Positions 18,111-26,682 of a stretch of DNA of 64,000 bases are shown here, piece by piece. Each line of letters opens with the position of its first letter. The stretch's first letter is position 1. The translations under genes were made by a program, and so were the position numbers. The stretch lies in assembly GCA_000372185.1 (NCBI GenBank), contig AQUA01000001.1:30055-94054 (forward strand), written 5' to 3'. The notes under the pieces were generated by a model. It saw nothing but the letters and a program-made list of their open reading frames with translations, was not told the origin of the DNA and did not search any database. Source of the DNA: an actinobacterium SCGC AAA278-O22 (GTDB lineage Bacteria > Actinomycetota > Actinomycetes > Nanopelagicales > Nanopelagicaceae).

Positions 18111-19109
18111 ATGCATATCGGAGTTTATACAGCAGTCTTGCATGATCGTGATATTGATTCTGCCCTAGATGTAATCAAAGGATTGGGACTTAATGGAGCA
18201 GAAATCAATTCTGGCGGCTTTCTTCCTCCGGTGCATTTACCAATTGATGACATTATGAACTCTGATGTCAAACGAGATGAATACTTGGACAAGTTTTCTT
18301 CTCGTGGAATTAAGTTGACTGCCCTTAATTGTAACGGAAATCCTTTGAGTCCAAATAAAGCAGTTGGACAACGTCAATCACAAGATGTAATAGATGCAGT
18401 CAAGATTGCAAATCGTCTCGGAGTTGATCGCGTTATTACGATGTCAGGTTTACCAGCTGCAGAATCAACAGGTTCTCGAGCTGCTTGGTATGTAAATCCT
18501 TGGAGTTCTGAACACATGGATGCCCTTGACTACCAATGGAATGAAGTAGCGATTCCATTTTGGCAGAAGGTTGATAAAGTTGCCGAAGAGAACGGTGTAA
18601 AAGTTGGTCTTGAAATGCATCCTCAGAATGTTGTATTCAACCCTTCTACGATGCTTCGCTTGGTAGAAAAGGGAAATCTTAGAAATATTGGCGCCGAAAT
18701 GGATCCTTCTCATTTATTTTGGCAGCAAATTGATCCAATACATGCACTAGAGGTACTCGGGGAATTGGTTTATTGCGCAGCGGCGAAAGATGTTCGAATT
18801 AATCCTGGAGTAAAGATTCATGGCGTATTAGACGATCGATTTACAAGAATCCCGCGCGAGCAAAATCCACTTCCACTTTCTCACGATGGTCAATTCGTCG
18901 TAAATCAATGGCCAAAAGACTCTGCTTGGGATTTCGTGGCTCTTGGAGAGGGTCACGATCAGGCATTCTGGACTAAGTTTCTGCAAACTCTTGCAAAGAC
19001 TAGCCCTAAGACTGACATCGCGATTGAACATGAAGATGCATCATTCAGTCGGGAAGAAGGTTTGAGAATCGCGGCAAATGTTCTGAAGACTGCATATGCT
19101 GCTCTCTAA
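18111..19109 (+). CDS. sugar phosphate isomerase/epimerase-like TIM barrel
   Basis: A 332-residue xylose-isomerase-like barrel, third of five in the region. Features: MHIGVYTAVLHDRDIDSAL start, GLNGAEINSGGF, LTALNCNGNPLSPN, RVITMSGLP, VGLEMHPQNVVFNP (Glu and His ligands), GAEMDPSHLFWQQIDP (Asp/His ligands) and AIEHEDASFSREEGL (late Glu). The GNPLSP and DPSHLFWQ strings are found in hydroxypyruvate-isomerase or cyclitol-epimerase-like members of this superfamily; exact reaction unknown. First gene of the operon with transaldolase and two Gfo/Idh/MocA genes. Confidence 0.8.
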   Translation: MHIGVYTAVLHDRDIDSALDVIKGLGLNGAEINSGGFLPPVHLPIDDIMNSDVKRDEYLDKFSSRGIKLTALNCNGNPLSPNKAVGQRQSQDVIDAVKIANRLGVDRVITMSGLPAAESTGSRAAWYVNPWSSEHMDALDYQWNEVAIPFWQKVDKVAEENGVKVGLEMHPQNVVFNPSTMLRLVEKGNLRNIGAEMDPSHLFWQQIDPIHALEVLGELVYCAAAKDVRINPGVKIHGVLDDRFTRIPREQNPLPLSHDGQFVVNQWPKDSAWDFVALGEGHDQAFWTKFLQTLAKTSPKTDIAIEHEDASFSREEGLRIAANVLKTAYAAL

Positions 19110-19179
19110 GAGGGTATTAGCCTTTACTCAATTCAATTTAATTTTCACCGGCAGCTTAAACATTCAATAAGGAGATTAA

Positions 19180-20256
19180 ATGTCAGATTCGCCATTCATC
19201 TACATGAAAGAGCATTCAAAAACAGTTCTCTGGAACGATTCAGCTGATCCCAAGGAAATTAAGGATGCTCTCACATGGGGGATTGTAGGAGCAACATGTA
19301 ATCCTGTGATTGCATTGACGGCACTGAAAGCCGATAAAGAGTATTGGGTGGCCAGAATCAAGGAATTTGCGAAAGCAAATCCTCAGACAACAGACGATCA
19401 AATTGGATGGGCTATGGTCAAGGAGCTTTCATCCAATGCGGCCAAGTTATTTGAACCAGAGTTCGAAAAGCAGAATGGACGAAATGGCAGGCTTTCAATT
19501 CAGACGGACCCTCGAAACTTTCGAGATGCAAATCTTCTTGCGTCGCAGGCAGTTGAATTTTCAAAAATTGCAAAAAATATGATTGTAAAAATTCCAGTCA
19601 CTTCAGAAGCAATTGCGGCTTTTGAAGAAGCGACCTATCAGGGCGTAAGCATCAATGCAACGGTTTCCTTTTCAGTCGCCCAAACTGTTGCTGTTGCCGA
19701 AGCCGTCGAACGAGGACTTAAGCGTCGTGAAGCTGAGGGCTTAGATATTTCCCAGATGGGACCCGTCTGTACAATCATGGTGGGACGCGTTGATGACTGG
19801 GTAAAGGTTTCAGCTGAAAAAGCAGGAGCAGTGATAGATCCAGGAATCATGGAGTGGGCAGGTGTTGCCGTCTTTAGAAATGCGCACAAAGTATATGAGC
19901 AACGTGGATATCGCACACGATTACTTTCCGCGGCATTCCGCAATCACATGCATTGGTCAGGAATCCTTGGGGGGGACTCTGTTATTTCTCCACCTTACTC
20001 TTGGCAGGTAAAAATCAACAAATCTGGAATTATCCCGAATTTAAACAGCGTCGAAGAACCAATTGAAAATCGAATTCTTGAGCCTATGTTAGAGAAACTT
20101 CCTGAATTTAGAAAGATGTACGACGTAGACGGACTAAAAGCCGAAGAGTTTACAAATTTTGGTGCAACTCAACGAACGTTGCGCGGCTTCTTGCAATCGG
20201 TAAATGATCTCGAGTCGTTTGTGAGAGATGTGACTGTCCCGAATCCCGATAAATAG
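19180..20256 (+). CDS. transaldolase-family protein in the inositol cluster
   Basis: A 358-residue class I aldolase-fold enzyme. Transaldolase hallmarks are visible: an Asp in LWNDSAD (about 20-23), GATCNPV (residues 37-43, equivalent to the TTNPS loop), the Schiff-base Lys137 in VKIPVTSE, NATVSFSVAQ (159-168, cf. NLTLLFS), and VGRVDDW (201-207) with the Arg that binds the acceptor phosphate in transaldolase. It differs from housekeeping transaldolase by an insertion around 95-115 and a C-terminal extension. Transaldolases move a dihydroxyacetone unit; 2-deoxy-5-keto-gluconate has the matching ketose end. I propose, without proof, that it cleaves this acid to malonate semialdehyde, replacing IolC/IolJ. 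GGAG precedes the ATG. Confidence 0.83.
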   Translation: MSDSPFIYMKEHSKTVLWNDSADPKEIKDALTWGIVGATCNPVIALTALKADKEYWVARIKEFAKANPQTTDDQIGWAMVKELSSNAAKLFEPEFEKQNGRNGRLSIQTDPRNFRDANLLASQAVEFSKIAKNMIVKIPVTSEAIAAFEEATYQGVSINATVSFSVAQTVAVAEAVERGLKRREAEGLDISQMGPVCTIMVGRVDDWVKVSAEKAGAVIDPGIMEWAGVAVFRNAHKVYEQRGYRTRLLSAAFRNHMHWSGILGGDSVISPPYSWQVKINKSGIIPNLNSVEEPIENRILEPMLEKLPEFRKMYDVDGLKAEEFTNFGATQRTLRGFLQSVNDLESFVRDVTVPNPDK

Positions 20257-20266
20257 GCGTTTTGAG

Positions 20267-21289
20267 ATGCATCAGTTACCTCAACCCCATATTTTTCATG
20301 ATTCAGAATCTAGGCCGCTTCGTTGGGGAATTTTTGGAGCGGGATGGATTTCAGATGCCATGGTTAAAACTGCAAAGAAAAATTCGCATCAGGACTTTGT
20401 AGCGGTTGCTTCGCGAACTCCAAATAAGGCAGAAGTCTTTGCACATAAATGGAACTTGCCATCTTTTTACACATCATACGAAGAGTTAGTAAATCGTGAT
20501 GACATTGATGCGATTTACATAGGAACATTGCCATCTGATCGACTTGAAGTTGCATTAATTGCTATCAATGCAGGTAAGCACGTTCTGATTGAAAAGCCAA
20601 TTACTATGGATCTCGCTGCGGCCGAAGAAATATACAGAGCTTCAAAGGCTAAAAAAGTACTAGCTGTTGAAGCTATGTGGACCAGGTTTCTTCCTCAGAT
20701 GGATATAGCTAGACAATTGCTTTCCAATGGAGATCTCGGTGAAATTGAATTAGTAATTTCAAATTTCTGCCAAGCGAATTTGGAGGTTCCTCGATTATTC
20801 ACTCCAGGTGGCGGGAACCCGATAATCGATATGGGAATCTACCCAATTGCCTTTTCTCAGCAATTCCTGGGTGAACCTGAAGAGATACATGCATTTGGTC
20901 AACTTCATCAGAACCAAATAGATGAGGAAACACATGCGTTTATGCGATATTCAAATGGAGCCCGTTCCAATTTCGTTCTTTCAGCACGAACCGGTTTACC
21001 CCACTGGGCAGGAGTTTCAGGAACAAAAGGAGCGCTTACCTTTGGTACTCCCTTCTTCACTCCCACATCCATAACTTTTCACGAACCTGGATTTAACGGC
21101 ACACAAACTTCTTGGATTGATAATTTGGACATTCCAGAGCATGAAGGTCTGATACATCAGGTGCATGCATTTGCTCAATACGTTGAACAGGGATTTTTTG
21201 AAGCACCTCTCTATACCCATGAAGAGTCTCTTTCCAATATTAAAACTGCAATCACTATAGGAGAACTAATAGGAACAAGCTTTAAGTGA
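20267..21289 (+). CDS. Gfo/Idh/MocA family oxidoreductase
   Basis: A 340-residue NAD(P)-dependent dehydrogenase: GIFGAGWISDAMVKTAK cofactor motif (with a preceding LRWG typical of the dihydrodiol/trans-dihydrodiol dehydrogenase-like branch), LIEKPITMD (EKP motif), EAMWTRFLP and GGGNPIIDMGIYPIAFSQ in the substrate domain. The next gene (21304-22284) is a close-layout paralogue with the same EAMWTRFLP string, so the pair probably arose by duplication. Third gene of the operon begun at 18111. Confidence 0.86.
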   Translation: MHQLPQPHIFHDSESRPLRWGIFGAGWISDAMVKTAKKNSHQDFVAVASRTPNKAEVFAHKWNLPSFYTSYEELVNRDDIDAIYIGTLPSDRLEVALIAINAGKHVLIEKPITMDLAAAEEIYRASKAKKVLAVEAMWTRFLPQMDIARQLLSNGDLGEIELVISNFCQANLEVPRLFTPGGGNPIIDMGIYPIAFSQQFLGEPEEIHAFGQLHQNQIDEETHAFMRYSNGARSNFVLSARTGLPHWAGVSGTKGALTFGTPFFTPTSITFHEPGFNGTQTSWIDNLDIPEHEGLIHQVHAFAQYVEQGFFEAPLYTHEESLSNIKTAITIGELIGTSFK

Positions 21290-21303
21290 GACTATAATTA
21301 ACC

Positions 21304-22284
21304 ATGACAAATTTGCGATGGGGCTTTCTTGGTAATGGTTGGATTGCAACGGTCTTGGCAAAAGATTTTGCACATGCAGGTTTGACTATTCAAAGTGTAG
21401 GTGCCCGGACTCAAGAGAAAGCTGAAGACTTCGGAAATCAGTTTTCTATTCCAAATCGCCACCCTAGCTACGAAGCGCTTGTAAACGATGATGAAGTAGA
21501 CATTGTTTATATCGCCACGCCTCATACGCGTCATCATCAAGATGCCCTTTTAGCTATCAAAGCTGGAAAGCATGTATTGCTTGAAAAACCATTTACCGTA
21601 AATGCTCGGGAAGCCAAAGAAGTAATTGATGCAGCAAAGTCAATGAATGTATTCATTATGGAAGCTATGTGGACTCGGTTCTTGCCGGTTCAATCTGCAA
21701 TTCAAGAGGTTATAAAAAAGGGATTGATTGGCCGACCTCGTTACATCGTGGCAGAACATAGCCAAGAGTTAACGTCTAAGCCTCGGCTTTGGGATCCTGA
21801 ATTGGGCGGAGGAACACTACTAGATCTTGGAATATATCCTTTAAACTTCATTGTCAGAATCTTAGGGGTGCCAAGTAAGGTGACTGCCAAAGCGCATCTC
21901 ACTACCGATAAGGTTGATGAATCACTTTCTGCGATACTGGAATATCCTTCAGATGCAATGGCGACATTTTTCTCTAGTATGTCTGCGACTGGTCCGGCAA
22001 ATGCCTCTATCATGGGAAGTAAGGGTCGAATTGACCTCGATTATCGCCTGCTCGAACAGACTACTTTCAGGGTATATAACAATGAGGCAGAAATAATTCA
22101 TTCCTACTCTGAAGAAATATTAGGGACAGGTCGCCAATATCAGGCTCTAGAAGTCGAGCGGTGCATCAAGGCGGGTCAAAATGAATCACCTACAATGAGT
22201 CACAAGGACACAATCGATATTCTTAAGCTTACAGACGAAATGCGATCTCAAGTAGGTGTTACCTACAAGAATGATCGCATTTAA
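21304..22284 (+). CDS. Gfo/Idh/MocA family oxidoreductase
   Basis: A 326-residue dehydrogenase paralogous to the gene 15 bp upstream: LRWGFLGNGWIATVLAKDF (where the glycine motif reads GNGWIA), LLEKPFTVN, MEAMWTRFLPVQSAI and GGGTLLDLGIYPLNFIVRI. Last gene of the 18111-22284 operon; it converges on the ABC ATPase gene across 24 bp. Two almost isofunctional dehydrogenases in one operon might act in tandem oxidation/reduction (epimerisation) of a cyclitol. Confidence 0.86.
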   Translation: MTNLRWGFLGNGWIATVLAKDFAHAGLTIQSVGARTQEKAEDFGNQFSIPNRHPSYEALVNDDEVDIVYIATPHTRHHQDALLAIKAGKHVLLEKPFTVNAREAKEVIDAAKSMNVFIMEAMWTRFLPVQSAIQEVIKKGLIGRPRYIVAEHSQELTSKPRLWDPELGGGTLLDLGIYPLNFIVRILGVPSKVTAKAHLTTDKVDESLSAILEYPSDAMATFFSSMSATGPANASIMGSKGRIDLDYRLLEQTTFRVYNNEAEIIHSYSEEILGTGRQYQALEVERCIKAGQNESPTMSHKDTIDILKLTDEMRSQVGVTYKNDRI

Positions 22285-22308
22285 TCTGCATAGTCCGAAT
22301 ATTGAATC

Positions 22309-23127
22309 TTAATTACTAGAACTTCCAGTCAACTCTTCGATTTCCTTTTCAAGATCTGCCATAGCTTCGCCACCAGCCATAAGATCGATGATCTGCTCGC
22401 GGGTACGTTCACCTTTGCGGAAATCATCTGCCTTCTCGCCATGGATGAGGACCGCAAAGTGATCACCCACTGCTAAGGCATGCGTAACATTGTGAGTAAT
22501 TAGAATTACCGCAATGCCCTTCTGGCGTGCTTGCATAATGATTCTGAGGACGTGAGACGACTCCTTCACTCCAAGCGCCGCAGTTGGCTCATCTAGAATT
22601 AGAACTTTTGCGCCAAAATGTACAGCACGCGCAATCGCAGACACTTGACGCTCACCACCGGACAGCGAACCAATAAGACGTTCACCATCAGTAACACGAG
22701 TGATTCCCATTGCCTGCATTTCACGCACAACAACTTCATTTGAATATTTCCGATCAATGCGCTTAAAAGGTCCCCATCCTTTCGTTGGTTCGAGCCCAAC
22801 AAAGAACGAGCGACCTAATGACATCAATGGGAATGTTCCACCAAATTGGTGAACAGTTGCAATTCCTAATTCATTAGCATCACGTGGTGATTTGAAGGCT
22901 ATCTTTTCACCTTGCCACTCAAGTGTTCCTGAAGTAGGTTCGTGAAATCCAGAAATCACTTTGATCGCAGTCGATTTTCCAGCCCCATTATCTCCGAGTA
23001 GGCAGAGAACCTCACCTGGAAATACATCGATTGACACTTTATGAAGAGCTCGATATCCAGAGAAATTTTTTGAGATGTCTGTCAGCCTCATTATTGGCCG
23101 AACATTATTTTTTGAATTCGTTGACAT
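22309..23127 (-). CDS. sugar-type ABC transporter, ATP-binding protein (single domain)
   Basis: A 272-residue ATPase with Walker A GDNGAGKS (residues 45-52), signature LSGGERQ and Walker B VLILDEPTAAL, plus the Q-loop ATVHQFGG. It resembles one half of RbsA/XylG proteins: CUT2 importers normally use a duplicated ~500-residue ATPase, whereas single-domain versions (FrcA type) act as homodimers. Transcribed after the binding protein and permease (5 bp gap from the permease), giving a complete importer in this operon. Confidence 0.9.
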   Translation of the reverse strand: MSTNSKNNVRPIMRLTDISKNFSGYRALHKVSIDVFPGEVLCLLGDNGAGKSTAIKVISGFHEPTSGTLEWQGEKIAFKSPRDANELGIATVHQFGGTFPLMSLGRSFFVGLEPTKGWGPFKRIDRKYSNEVVVREMQAMGITRVTDGERLIGSLSGGERQVSAIARAVHFGAKVLILDEPTAALGVKESSHVLRIIMQARQKGIAVILITHNVTHALAVGDHFAVLIHGEKADDFRKGERTREQIIDLMAGGEAMADLEKEIEELTGSSSN

Positions 23128-23132
23128 GATTT

Positions 23133-24146
23133 CTATGCACCTTTCTTGCTCTTGCCAGAGATGGCCAATCTACGGAAAGTATTGTTTGTGAGAACAGCAA
23201 TCAACAAGAGAACTCCAAGAATTAATGAAGCCCAATCCGATTCCCAACCTGTGTAATAGATGCCTTGGTTCACAATAGCGAATGTCATGGCTCCAAGAAT
23301 TACGCCCACGGTTGATCCATAACCACCTGTGAGTAGCACCCCGCCAACTACAACTGCGATGATTGAGTTGAAGACGAAAGATTGACCCGCATTTACTTGT
23401 GCGCTCTCATAAAGAATTGTCTGCATAACACCTACAAGTGATGCCGCAAAACCTGAGGCTGTAAAGAGAGATATCCGAACTTTATCCACGGGAATACCTG
23501 TCAGGCGTGCAGAAATAGCATCACCGCCAATTGCATAGATCCAGTTTCCCCACGGGCTCTTATAGAGAATCCATGAAACGATTCCTGCCACAACTAACCA
23601 AATAATAATTGCAGTTTCGAATTGTTCAAATAGATAAGTACCTAGGATTGTCTTAGATAAATGATCAGGTTTAATACTTACTGCGACTGTGCCCGTTATG
23701 AGCTTACAAAGTCCGAGCATTAATCCGAAAACAGCAAAATTAGTTGCAAGCGTAACCACAAATGAAGGTAGGTTAGTACGTACAACAATTAAGCCATTTA
23801 AAAAACCAATAAAGGTACCTAGCGCTAATCCAGAAAAAATTCCCACTGCGGTCGGAAGATTGAAGTAGCCAGAGAGAACTGCAGTAGTTACGCCTCCAGC
23901 AGCGAGAGTCGATCCCACAGAGAGGTCCAGATCACCAGCAATCATTACCAGCGCGACCGGTAGTGCAATAATGCCAAGCTCTGCGGCGATATTTAGCCAA
24001 CTGGCCGTTCCAGCAAGTGCAATGAAGTTCTCGCCTCCGAAAATAGCAAAGAAAATGTATATGACAACGAGCCCAATCAAGGCTCCAAACTCGGGACGAC
24101 GAATAAATGAACTTAAATTGTACTTCGACCGAAAATTTCCAGCCAT
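23133..24146 (-). CDS. sugar-type ABC transporter permease (RbsC/FrcC family)
   Basis: A 337-residue membrane protein with about eight to ten helices. It has RbsC-family strings: MIAGDLDLSVGSTLAAGGV, FIGFLNGLIVVRTNLPSFVVTLAT and AIGGDAISARLTGIPVDKVRISLFT (EAA-like coupling loop). I start at the ATG at 24146 (MAGNFRSKYN), preceded by GGAG at a suitable distance; a longer start at 24191 would run into the hairpin region. Downstream of the binding-protein gene and its hairpin, upstream of the ATPase. Confidence 0.9.
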   Translation of the reverse strand: MAGNFRSKYNLSSFIRRPEFGALIGLVVIYIFFAIFGGENFIALAGTASWLNIAAELGIIALPVALVMIAGDLDLSVGSTLAAGGVTTAVLSGYFNLPTAVGIFSGLALGTFIGFLNGLIVVRTNLPSFVVTLATNFAVFGLMLGLCKLITGTVAVSIKPDHLSKTILGTYLFEQFETAIIIWLVVAGIVSWILYKSPWGNWIYAIGGDAISARLTGIPVDKVRISLFTASGFAASLVGVMQTILYESAQVNAGQSFVFNSIIAVVVGGVLLTGGYGSTVGVILGAMTFAIVNQGIYYTGWESDWASLILGVLLLIAVLTNNTFRRLAISGKSKKGA

Positions 24147-24180
24147 TCTATGAACTCCAATTTTACTCGTTAAGAAGATA

Positions 24181-24218
24181 TTAGGTTGCACCGGCTCGGG
24201 CGAGCCGGTGCAACCTAA
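24181..24218 (-). terminator. strong hairpin between binding-protein and permease genes
   Basis: A perfect inverted repeat with 18-bp arms (first arm TTAGGTTGCACCGGCTCG) around a 2-nt centre lies between the binding-protein stop and the permease start. On the minus strand only a short T-rich stretch (TATCTTCTT) follows. This is the usual place for a partial terminator or mRNA-stabilising stem that keeps binding protein more abundant than permease and ATPase. Confidence 0.75.
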
Positions 24219-24243
24219 ATCTTAGGCCACTACTTCCAGTAAA

Positions 24244-25224
24244 TTAGCGCTGACCACTCTTTGCCGCACCAATAATCACCGCTGCATTTTCCTTGGTAAC
24301 CAATGAAGGTCCCGTTAGGAATTCAGTGGTGCCTGGGAGCATTCCAAATGCCACCCATGTAAATGCATAGTTGACTACCTGGTAGCCCTGCAACCAGCCA
24401 AGCTGATCTACAGCTGCTGTTGACTTTCCATCACGGATACGCTCCAAAATATTTGGAGAAACGTCCCATGAACCAAGTTGAGCCTTGCTCTTTGCAGCTT
24501 CGATTCCTGCATTCGCAGCATCTGTATCAACAGAAGCAATTGTAAATACAGCATCGATTGTTGCATCAGTGGTCAAAGCACCCTTTACAGCGTTTGAAAT
24601 TGCAGTTGCATCGCCAAACTTTGTCGCAGGAAGTTCGAGAGTTTCGCCCTTACCGCCACCTGACTTCATGCCTTCTGCCATACCATCGCAGCGCTGCTTA
24701 ATGTTTGCAGATCCTGGTGATGTATTAATGCAAAGACCATGCTTTGCGCCCTTGCTTGCCAAGTACTTTCCTAGAGTAATTCCGGCTTGGTACTCATTTG
24801 TTCCGATGTATGCCTTTGCACCTGTCGCTTCAAGTTGTTCCTGCCCAGCGTTATAAAGAAAGACAGGAATCCCTGCAGCGATTGCCTTCTTAATTTCTGG
24901 ATTCTGTGCGGATGAAACCCAGTTAGGTAGCGCTAGCGCATCTGGCTTTTGTGAAACGGCTGTGCGGATTAGCTTTACCATATCTGGTCCTACGTTGTCG
25001 TAATTCTTCAAGCCGACATACTTAACTGACACTCCAGCCTGTAATGCAGGACCAGAAGCAGCCTTAACGCCATTCTTCACAATAGCGAAGAATGCATCTC
25101 CACCACCAAGAACAATGACTGTTTTCTTTGCTGCTGCATGTGATGCAGGTGCACTAAGACCTGTCAGTGCAAGTGCAGCAGCAGAAAATGCGACTGCAAT
25201 TTTTAGAGAACGTGAAATCTTCAC
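24244..25224 (-). CDS. sugar-type ABC transporter substrate-binding protein
   Basis: A 326-residue exported binding protein of the RbsB/periplasmic-binding-protein type 1 family. Signal peptide at residues 1-31 (KISRSLKIAVAFSAAALALTG, cleavage likely after ASHA). The mature protein begins KKTVIVLGGGDAFFAIVKNG and contains VDQLGWLQGYQVVNYAF near the C-terminus, both usual for CUT2 binding proteins. No lipobox, so anchoring is unclear. The start is GTG at 25224 with AAAGG 8 nt upstream. The context predicts inositol or another cyclitol as ligand; sequence alone does not show this. Confidence 0.88.
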   Translation of the reverse strand: MKISRSLKIAVAFSAAALALTGLSAPASHAAAKKTVIVLGGGDAFFAIVKNGVKAASGPALQAGVSVKYVGLKNYDNVGPDMVKLIRTAVSQKPDALALPNWVSSAQNPEIKKAIAAGIPVFLYNAGQEQLEATGAKAYIGTNEYQAGITLGKYLASKGAKHGLCINTSPGSANIKQRCDGMAEGMKSGGGKGETLELPATKFGDATAISNAVKGALTTDATIDAVFTIASVDTDAANAGIEAAKSKAQLGSWDVSPNILERIRDGKSTAAVDQLGWLQGYQVVNYAFTWVAFGMLPGTTEFLTGPSLVTKENAAVIIGAAKSGQR

Positions 25225-25249
25225 TATTCATACCTTTCGTAAGATCTAC

Positions 25250-25272
25250 TAGTTTAATTTCGAATTAAACTA
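25250..25272 (-). promoter_or_regulatory. palindrome in the leader of the ABC importer operon
   Basis: A 23-bp perfect inverted repeat (arms TAGTTTAATT and AATTAAACTA around TCG) lies 26 bp upstream of the binding-protein GTG start. It may be an operator downstream of the promoter or a 5' mRNA hairpin. It differs in sequence from the TTGTAA sites further upstream. Confidence 0.45.
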
Positions 25273-25318
25273 TTTCGACTCAGAAATTTTCTGGCCGAGC
25301 CATCCCCGCACTTTGCAC

Positions 25319-25382
25319 TTGTAATTTCATTTACAAAGCGTTGGTTAAGTTGTGCAAAATTAACACTTGTAAACAAATGTAA
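25319..25382. promoter_or_regulatory. two TTGTAA/TTACAA operator candidates upstream of the ABC importer
   Basis: The 304-bp gap between the importer and the Gfo gene holds two related sites: TTGTAATTTCATTTACAA (25319-25336, an exact inverted repeat of TTGTAA with a 6-nt centre) and TTGTAAACAAATGTAA (25367-25382), the latter repeated exactly, inverted, at 18018-18033. The rest of the gap (25383-25528) is AT-rich with no gene that I can support. Confidence 0.5.
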
Positions 25383-25528
25383 GAACTTTACTTGGCATCG
25401 TTATCAGAATGTTATGACATTAATGAGCGCAATTTTGGAATGTCCAAGCACAAAATTTGGCAAATGTAATCAAATAAAAAAACTTGGCTCTAACTTAGAG
25501 AGCCTAGGTAGCGCAGAATCTAAAAGAT

Positions 25529-26539
25529 TTAAAGGTAGAAACTTGGTTTCTGCTCATACTTCACCGAACAAATCGCTCCACTCTTAAGTGCTTCTAGTCC
25601 TGCGGCAACTGCAGCGGCCGCGAGATAACCATCCCAGGCACTTGGACCATCGAATTTCCTTGTTCTAATCGAATTAATCCATTGCTGTAATTCAAAATTA
25701 AATGCATCGGCGAATCGAGACTTGAATGAAACATGCTCCGGCGTTGAAATTGCTCCCTCGAAAAATTGTGTCATTCCAGAAGTTCGACCAATTTCTGCTA
25801 TTCCCTTTTCGAAAACAGCCTCTGTCTTAACTTGATACCCAAATTGAACAGAGACATTCATTTCGACGCTAGCTAATACACCGGAATCAGTTTCAAGTAG
25901 GACAAGAATTGGTTCTTGAAGTCGTTCTGGTGAAAGTGAATTTCGTTTCAAATGACGTACTTGAACAGTTTTTATTGGGGAATCTGTTAGGAAGCGCACC
26001 ACATCTATTTCATGGACTACAGAATCAAAAATCAACATCTCATTGTGATATGAATCTGGAACACTCGGATTTCGGTGTGCGCAATGTAATCCCAATAACT
26101 CGCCTTGTTTTTTGCTAGCTATCAGACTCTTGAGTTCCATGTAGCCAACGTCATATCTACGCATGAACCCTACTTGAATTAGTTTTCTTCCTTTGGCAAT
26201 TTCTGCATTGACTATTCTGAGTGAGGAATCAGGATCAGGGGTTAATGGTTTTTCACAGAGGATCGGTAATCCGTATTCAAGAACTGGGAGAATAACCGGT
26301 TCATGAAATTGTCCAGGCGTTGCAATAAGAACCGCATCCATGGCCTTGGACTCTAGGGCCGACTCAATAGTAGGAAACCATTGAGCGTTTGGCGAAATTT
26401 GAAGTGCAGTTCTAGCACGAGATTCATCTGGCTCCACAATGGCAGAAACAGAAGCCCCGGTTATACTATTTTCAAATCTCGCTACATGCTCAAGACCAAT
26501 AAAACCAGTCCCCACAACTCCAACTCTTACATCACTCAT
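25529..26539 (-). CDS. Gfo/Idh/MocA family oxidoreductase
   Basis: A 336-residue NAD(P)-dependent dehydrogenase: VGVVGTGFIGLEHVARF, LCEKPLTPD (EKP motif), VGFMRRYDVGYMELK (conserved in IolG-like enzymes), and FDSVVHEIDVVRFL, whose H-E-I-D holds the active-site His and Asp of inositol 2-dehydrogenases. A second myo- or scyllo-inositol dehydrogenase is the likeliest role. It is divergent from the better IolG at 26683, across 143 bp containing repeated TGTAAGA sequences. Confidence 0.87.
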   Translation of the reverse strand: MSDVRVGVVGTGFIGLEHVARFENSITGASVSAIVEPDESRARTALQISPNAQWFPTIESALESKAMDAVLIATPGQFHEPVILPVLEYGLPILCEKPLTPDPDSSLRIVNAEIAKGRKLIQVGFMRRYDVGYMELKSLIASKKQGELLGLHCAHRNPSVPDSYHNEMLIFDSVVHEIDVVRFLTDSPIKTVQVRHLKRNSLSPERLQEPILVLLETDSGVLASVEMNVSVQFGYQVKTEAVFEKGIAEIGRTSGMTQFFEGAISTPEHVSFKSRFADAFNFELQQWINSIRTRKFDGPSAWDGYLAAAAVAAGLEALKSGAICSVKYEQKPSFYL

Positions 26540-26682
26540 AACTTATTCCCTCATCTTGGGTTGTTCAAAATATGCAGTAGGGTAGCAAGAAATTTCTGAC
26601 GAAAACTGATGTAAGAGAATGTAAGAAGATGAAAGCGGAATCTTTAATTGATTAGTTGAATTCTGGTGAGTAGAGTCTGCAC

